Below, one piece after another: positions 59,922 to 64,000 of a stretch of 64,000 nt of DNA. The position numbers and the translations under genes are program-made. The DNA comes from CAYNHQ01 sp964397255 (lineage in GTDB: Bacteria; Bdellovibrionota_G; JALEGL01; DATDPG01), in NCBI GenBank assembly GCA_964397255.1, contig CAYNHQ010000004.1:216739-280738 (forward strand), written 5' to 3'. The notes under the pieces are model-generated. The model was not told the origin of the DNA, made no database searches, and saw only the letters and a program-made list of their open reading frames with translations. The first letter of the stretch is position 1, and every line of letters begins with the position of its first letter.

Positions 59922-60657
59922 CGCGCTCCATAATATCTTCGGGGATATCGGAGTTCGAGAAAACATGTTGTACGTCGTCATGGTCTTCCAGCTCTTCCAT
60001 TAGTTTCACCATATTTTCCGCATCTTTTCCTTCAATCCGCATCATCGTCTTCGAAAGTTTTGCGATTTGAGAAACGACGAAGGTAAGGTGCTCTCCCTCC
60101 AATTTCTTTTTTACCTCTTCGAAATGTTTCGGATCGGAGATCACTTCAAAATTGGGACCTACATCACGGACATCCTCTGCCCCCGCGTCGAGCGCCAGCT
60201 CCATGAGTTTATCTTCGTTCGTCTGCGCTTTTTCAATTGCGAGCAACCCCTTGGTTTCAAAATTCCATGAAACCGCACCCGCCTCGGCGAGGTTGCCATT
60301 ATGTTTTGAAAAAAGGTGACGAATTTCCGAGACGGTTCGTTGTTTGTTATCGGTCATGACATCCACAATCACCGCCGCTCCACCGGGTCCATAGCCTTCA
60401 TACGAAAACTCTTCGTAATGAACGCCTTCGAGTTCTCCGGTTCCTCGTTTGATCGCACGCTCCACATTGTCATGCGGCATGTTTTGAGCCCGCGCGGCTA
60501 AGATCGCCGCCCGAAGTCGGGGATTACCGTTCGGGTCACCCCCATGGCGCGCGGCGACCGTAATTTCTTTAATTAATTTGGTGAAAACCTTGCCTTTTTT
60601 TGCGTCGGCGAGACCTTTTTTTCGTTTGATCGTGCTCCAACGTGAATGCCCTGACAT
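59908..60657 (-). CDS. yebC: YebC/PmpR family protein
   Basis: 249 residues. This family includes transcriptional regulators and factors that relieve ribosome stalling. Landmarks: MSGHSRWSTIKRKKGLADAK, KGKVFTKLIKEITVAARHGG, PRLRAAILAARAQNMPHDNV, YEGYGPGGAAVIVDVMTDNK and RTVSEIRHLFSKHNGNLAEA. Full length. First gene of the yebC-ruvC-ruvA-ruvB run, a common bacterial arrangement. Confidence 0.97.
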   Translation of the reverse strand: MSGHSRWSTIKRKKGLADAKKGKVFTKLIKEITVAARHGGDPNGNPRLRAAILAARAQNMPHDNVERAIKRGTGELEGVHYEEFSYEGYGPGGAAVIVDVMTDNKQRTVSEIRHLFSKHNGNLAEAGAVSWNFETKGLLAIEKAQTNEDKLMELALDAGAEDVRDVGPNFEVISDPKHFEEVKKKLEGEHLTFVVSQIAKLSKTMMRIEGKDAENMVKLMEELEDHDDVQHVFSNSDIPEDIMERVANG

Positions 60658-60851
60658 AGGCTGGTTCTACCACGCCGCGAGGAACAATCAACCGGCAAAG
60701 GACGTTAAAAGCTGATATTTGGCACAACTGAAACAAAAGTTGCGAGATCCTGGTGACTCTTTAATCGGTTGACGCGCCAAGCCTGGCATATGAATGGCTT
60801 TTTTAGTGGCATGACTCCTGCGTTCGAGAAGTACAGGTGAAGGAGACTCCG

Positions 60852-61241
60852 ATGAAAAACCTTGTCATATTCTTGGCCGGCCTCGCAACTGGTTTATCGC
60901 TGATTGTCAGCTGCGGTCGAAATCCGCAGTCGGGAGGGGCTGTGGTTCTGGCCGACGGTTCTACTCTTTCTGCCGATGACATCATCGCCCACCTCACCAC
61001 ACTGGATTCACAAGTAGCCGCACTTCAATCCACCGTGGATGTCCTGTCAGGACAAAACCATCTCATAGGCGGGTACGAGATCGTCGATGAATTTGGTGGT
61101 TGCTCGCACGCCTGGGGAAGCGGCAGCTGTGGCACCTCGTCCTCCGCCGCGGGTTGCTCCGAAGGTACGAAAATCAAGCTGACCGGTGACTACAGCCCGA
61201 GTTACACGGGCCCTTGGCTCTACGGTTGTCGGGTCCCTTAA
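60852..61241 (+). CDS. Small lipoprotein with coiled coil
   Basis: 129 residues from the ATG at 60852, with AAGGAG upstream; a GTG at 60837 is in frame. The signal peptide MKNLVIFLAGLATGLSLIVS ends at a lipobox with Cys21. A short heptad stretch (IIAHLTTLDSQVAALQSTVD) precedes a cysteine- and serine-rich region (GGCSHAWGSGSCGTSSSAAG, CSEGTKIKLTGDY) ending in YGCRVP. Unknown function; surface exposure is plausible. Roughly 190 bases upstream hold no other gene. Confidence 0.75.
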   Translation: MKNLVIFLAGLATGLSLIVSCGRNPQSGGAVVLADGSTLSADDIIAHLTTLDSQVAALQSTVDVLSGQNHLIGGYEIVDEFGGCSHAWGSGSCGTSSSAAGCSEGTKIKLTGDYSPSYTGPWLYGCRVP

Positions 61242-61280
61242 GAACTTGTCCGCGGGAAAGCCCTTTGATAGGGGTGCCCC

Positions 61281-62177
61281 GTGGAGATCACCTCGATCGC
61301 ACCGGCAAAGATTAATCTTTTCCTCCGCGTTCTAAACCGCAGAAGCGACGGCTATCACCGAATCGAAAGCGCGATGATCAAGCTGGCTCTTTCAGACATT
61401 CTTCACATACATGTGGTCGAGGGAAAGGGGATTTCAATTCGTGTTCCGAATTTTCCTCAGTTGGAGAACGAATCCAATTTGGCGGTTCGCGCAGCCCAAG
61501 TTTTTTTGGATCGAGCAAAACTTTTCAGAAAAATCGAAATCAAACTGGATAAAAACATTCCGATTGCCGGCGGTTTGGGCGGGGGAAGTAGCGATGCCGC
61601 AACGGTTTTGGTGGCTCTCAACCGGGAATTCAAAGCTCTTTCCTTCCCTGAGCTGTTGCAGATCGGCGCGAGTTTGGGAGCTGACATTCCCTTTTTCATT
61701 CAGGGGTCTTCCATTGCGTTTGCGACAGGAATCGGTGACGAACTTTTCACCTGGCCTTCGTTGCCGAAGAGGCCGGTTGTTTTGGTGAACCCGGGCTTTG
61801 GCGTCGTCACACGAGAAGTGTACGAAAACCTTGGAAGATCATTGACTTGGGAAGGCTCAAAGGATACACCACACTCCTTTTCTCCCGGTCCAAAGTCATG
61901 GGAAGATGCGGCGAAATTTTTGCCGATCGGCAATGACTTGGAAGCGGGAGTAGAAGAGAAATATCCGGCGATTGGTGAAATCCGCCGGCAGTTGGTGGAG
62001 TTGGGGGCCGGTTGGGCACGAATGAGCGGTAGTGGTGGAACGGTGTTTGGCCTCTTTGACGATTCCGCTGTGGCCAAGGACGCCGCCATGGAACTCGCGC
62101 GGCGTTGGCCGGTTTGGACGACGGAAACGCTCGAAATACCGCATTCCGGATACAGTATTCAGAATACTGTATTCTGA
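61281..62177 (+). CDS. ispE: 4-diphosphocytidyl-2-C-methyl-D-erythritol kinase
   Basis: 298 residues, GTG start. GHMP kinase of the MEP isoprenoid pathway. Landmarks are ITSIAPAKINLFLRVLNRRS with the catalytic Lys, the ATP loop NIPIAGGLGGGSSDAATVLV, ASLGADIPFFIQGSSIAFAT with the catalytic Asp, and the C-terminal GAGWARMSGSGGTVFGLFDD. Length normal. The stop lies within the palindrome array before tRNA-Gln. The order ispE, tRNA-Gln, prs, rplY is a familiar proteobacterial arrangement. Confidence 0.96.
   Translation: MEITSIAPAKINLFLRVLNRRSDGYHRIESAMIKLALSDILHIHVVEGKGISIRVPNFPQLENESNLAVRAAQVFLDRAKLFRKIEIKLDKNIPIAGGLGGGSSDAATVLVALNREFKALSFPELLQIGASLGADIPFFIQGSSIAFATGIGDELFTWPSLPKRPVVLVNPGFGVVTREVYENLGRSLTWEGSKDTPHSFSPGPKSWEDAAKFLPIGNDLEAGVEEKYPAIGEIRRQLVELGAGWARMSGSGGTVFGLFDDSAVAKDAAMELARRWPVWTTETLEIPHSGYSIQNTVF
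62152..62170. repeat. Perfect palindrome left of tRNA-Gln
   Basis: ACAGTATTC, central A, GAATACTGT; an overlapping GAATAC-TGTATTC continues to 62174. It covers the last codons and stop of ispE. The motif GTATTC-N-GAATAC recurs on the other side of the tRNA. Confidence 0.75.
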
Positions 62178-62191
62178 ATTCAGAAATTCGT

Positions 62192-62266
62192 TGGGGCGTC
62201 GACAAGCGGTAAGTCAGCGGCCTTTGGAGCCGCCATTCGGAGGTTCGAATCCTCCCGCCCCAGCCA
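62192..62266 (+). tRNA. tRNA-Gln (anticodon TTG)
   Basis: Acceptor TGGGGCG pairs with CGCCCCA; discriminator G and encoded CCA (62264-62266). The anticodon stem GCGGC/GCCGC encloses loop CTTTGGA, giving TTG. The T arm reads GGAGGTTCGAATCCTCC. Because gatCAB is present, this tRNA may be charged with Glu and then amidated if no GlnRS exists; that cannot be decided here. Confidence 0.96.
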
Positions 62267-62271
62267 ATTAG

Positions 62272-62309
62272 TTCAGAATTCGGTATTCCGAATACGGTAT
62301 TCTGAATAC
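62272..62309. repeat. Palindrome cluster right of tRNA-Gln
   Basis: TTCAGAAT (62272-62279) and ATTCTGAA (62299-62306) are inverted arms. Between and beyond lie GTATTC-C-GAATAC (62283-62295) and GTATTC-T-GAATAC (62297-62309). The whole is roughly the reverse complement of the left-hand element, so the tRNA sits between inverted copies. Confidence 0.75.
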
Positions 62310-62324
62310 TGAAAAAGGAGTTGC

Positions 62325-63263
62325 ATGAACGATTTGAAAATATTTGCCGGAAATTCGAATCGACCTCTCGCGGAGAAAATATGTGCGTCCATCGGTGTTC
62401 CTCTCGGGGACGCTACGGTCAAACGTTTCAGCGATGGCGAAACGTGGGTGGAAATTGGTGAAAACGTTCGTGGAAAAGATGTCTTCATCATTCAATCGAC
62501 CTGCAATCCCGCCAACGACCATTTGATGGAACTTTTGGTCATCATTGATGCTCTCAAGCGAGCTTCGGCGCGGAGAATTACAGCCGTCATGCCTTACTAC
62601 GGTTATGCACGGCAAGATCGCAAGGTCGCTCCTCGAACCCCGATCACATCTAAATTGGTTGCCGACTTAATTGAGGCTGCGGGAGCCGATCGGGTTCTCT
62701 CCATGGATCTTCATGCCGCCCAAATTCAGGGATTTTTCAACATTCCTTTCGACCACCTTTTCGCCACACCGGTTCTCTTGAAGTTTATGGAGGGGATTGG
62801 AAACGGAGATGTGGTCGTTGTTTCGCCCGACGCGGGGGGTGTGGAACGAGCAAGAGCGTACGCGAAGCGATTCAACGCTTCCCTGGCGATTATTGATAAA
62901 CGGCGGGAGCGGGCGAATGTGACGGAAATCATGAATGTGATCGGCGATGTAAAGGGAAAAGTCGCAGTCATTGTTGATGACATGATCGATACGGCGGGGA
63001 CGCTAACGCAGGCGGTTCCCGTTCTGTTTGAACGTGGGGCGGTCAAGGTCTGTAGCGTTGCGACTCATCCTGTGCTATCAGGGCCCGCCATTGAGCGAAT
63101 TTCAGCCTCCGGGTTAACGACGATCGGCGTCACGGATACGATTCCCCTTCGAAATGAAGCGGTGAAATGCGGAAAGTTTCAGGTGCTTTCGGTGGCGGGG
63201 CTCTTGGGTGAAGCGATTCAGCGAATCCACAATGAGGATTCGGTGAGTTCGCTCTTTATATAG
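62325..63263 (+). CDS. prs: Ribose-phosphate pyrophosphokinase
   Basis: 312 residues. Makes PRPP from ribose-5-phosphate and ATP for nucleotide, His and Trp synthesis. Landmarks are LKIFAGNSNRPLAEKICASI, FSDGETWVEIGENVRGKDVF, VMPYYGYARQDRKVAPRTPI, SMDLHAAQIQGFFNIPFDHL and the PRPP-binding loop AVIVDDMIDTAGTLTQAVPV. Length normal for class I enzymes. AGGAG lies before the ATG. Followed 18 bases later by rplY. Confidence 0.97.
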   Translation: MNDLKIFAGNSNRPLAEKICASIGVPLGDATVKRFSDGETWVEIGENVRGKDVFIIQSTCNPANDHLMELLVIIDALKRASARRITAVMPYYGYARQDRKVAPRTPITSKLVADLIEAAGADRVLSMDLHAAQIQGFFNIPFDHLFATPVLLKFMEGIGNGDVVVVSPDAGGVERARAYAKRFNASLAIIDKRRERANVTEIMNVIGDVKGKVAVIVDDMIDTAGTLTQAVPVLFERGAVKVCSVATHPVLSGPAIERISASGLTTIGVTDTIPLRNEAVKCGKFQVLSVAGLLGEAIQRIHNEDSVSSLFI

Positions 63264-63281
63264 GGATGAAAGGATAGAGTT

Positions 63282-64000
63282 ATGGAGAAGTTAGAATTAC
63301 AAGTTGAATTGCGACAGGGAGCTGGCAAGGGAGCCGCACGGCGCCTCCGCGAAACGAGTAAAGTTCCGGCGGTTTTTTATGGGCCCCACTTAAAGAGCCC
63401 CATCTCGCTTTCCATCGGTGAAAAAGATGTTATGAAAGTCGTTCGCTCGGGTTCCAACGTTCTTCTCACTCTTCGTTCCGCAGGCAATAGTTCCATTGAC
63501 GGAAAAATGGCGCTTCTCAAAGACGAAGAGATTCATCCCGTCAGCCGGAAATACATTCATGTGGATTTGTACGAAATCCGAATGGACGAAAAATTGAAAG
63601 TGAAAATTCCCGTGGCGTTAGTGGGAAAAGCTAAGGGCGTGGGAGAGGGCGGCATTTTGGAACAGGTCACGCGCGAACTTGAAATTCGTTGTTTGCCGAC
63701 AGAAATTCCGGATCGAATCGAAGTCGATGTGTCGAGCCTCGATATCGGCATGTCTCTCCACATCAGCGATATCAAACTTCCCAAGGGAGTTACGGTGGTC
63801 GCGGATGTCGATTACACCTTGGCCAGCGTGGTTCCGCCTGAAGCGGAAGAAGTGGCGGCTCCGGCTCCGACTGCGGAGGCAGTGGCGGGCGCGGCCGCCC
63901 CGGGGACCGCCCCCGCGTCCGGGGGCCCCGCGCCCCCGGGGGGCGCCCCGGCCGCGGGGGGGAAAGCCGCCCCGGGGGGGGCCCCCCGGGGGGGGGGGAA
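63282..64000 (+). CDS. rplY: 50S ribosomal protein L25 (Ctc type), 3' end not reliable
   Basis: ATG at 63282, open to the window edge. About 200 readable residues: MEKLELQVELRQGAGKGAAR, RRLRETSKVPAVFYGPHLKS, LLKDEEIHPVSRKYIHVDLY, EIRMDEKLKVKIPVALVGKA, KGVGEGGILEQVTRELEIRC, LPTEIPDRIEVDVSSLDIGM and LHISDIKLPKGVTVVADVDY. This is the two-domain TL5/Ctc form, which binds 5S rRNA. The Ala/Pro-rich tail common in the family begins normally (EAEEVAAPAPTAEAVAG), but beyond ~63890 the sequence becomes a G/C run and the true C-terminus is not seen. Confidence 0.93.
   Translation, partial: MEKLELQVELRQGAGKGAARRLRETSKVPAVFYGPHLKSPISLSIGEKDVMKVVRSGSNVLLTLRSAGNSSIDGKMALLKDEEIHPVSRKYIHVDLYEIRMDEKLKVKIPVALVGKAKGVGEGGILEQVTRELEIRCLPTEIPDRIEVDVSSLDIGMSLHISDIKLPKGVTVVADVDYTLASVVPPEAEEVAAPAPTAEAVAGAAAPGTAPASGGPAPPGGAPAAGGKAAPGGAPRGGG
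63890..64000. other. Low-complexity G/C run at window end, probable artefact
   Basis: The last ~110 bases are almost only G and C in homopolymer blocks, unlike anything else in the window. It looks like a decayed sequencing or consensus end laid over the Ala/Pro-rich rplY tail. Confidence 0.8.

Noticed and set aside
1..64000. CRISPR arrays
   Set aside because: No regularly spaced direct repeats with unique spacers were seen on reading through the window.

Overview
The window looks like one contig of a Gram-negative, didermic bacterium of moderate GC content. Evidence for an outer membrane is the many lipoproteins with clear lipoboxes, an LpoB-type activator, a TolC family channel, a CpaC secretin and an OmpA-like lipoprotein. 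The mix (tad secretion core, paired PilT ATPases, many TPR proteins, membrane pyrophosphatase, gatCAB, DUF4388 regulator) fits the former Deltaproteobacteria or Bdellovibrionota-like lineages; this placement is inference. There is no rRNA and no CRISPR array. Several genes use TTG or GTG starts.

Layout. 1-10 kb: a truncated TPR membrane protein, ssb, a hairpin of unknown role, lipoproteins, a TPR protein next to moaC, khpA, a binding protein overlapping a dicarboxylate-type symporter, then ftsY and a Na/phosphate cotransporter. 10.5-20 kb: zapA, ymdB, then a reverse-strand run gatC-gatA-gatB-mtnA-ilvE-lipoprotein-tag, and an lpoB lipoprotein trio on the plus strand. 20.2-20.9 kb: a VapBC-type toxin-antitoxin pair. 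20.9-28 kb: tadC, tadB, tadA and cpaC on the minus strand, divergent from two tandem pilT paralogues. 28-44 kb: rlmD-like methyltransferase, a large exported orphan, an RND pump with TolC but no adaptor, a beta-barrel candidate, an amino acid permease, hppA, an AI-2E family protein, yqgE and a LivK-like lipoprotein.

44.4-51.2 kb is the accessory region. It starts at a tRNA-Leu gene. A second VapBC-type pair lies between the 3' end of that tRNA and an imperfect copy of it. A large serine recombinase follows, flanked by 172-bp inverted repeats that include its own 3' coding end. Abutting this is a 4.3-kb cassette bounded by 366-bp inverted repeats and carrying an exported J-domain protein and two other exported proteins. 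The two repeat systems share the 9-bp sequence AGCACCACT at their boundaries. This nested inverted-repeat arrangement is the most unusual feature of the window.

51.2-64 kb: doxX, then a four-gene envelope module (FHA-like membrane protein, membrane TPR protein, DUF4388 regulator with TPRs, OmpA-like lipoprotein) leading into a rhomboid protease. The reverse-strand yebC-ruvC-ruvA-ruvB run follows. The window closes with ispE, tRNA-Gln bracketed by palindromes, prs and rplY. The last ~110 bases are an almost pure G/C run that looks like an assembly or sequencing artefact.
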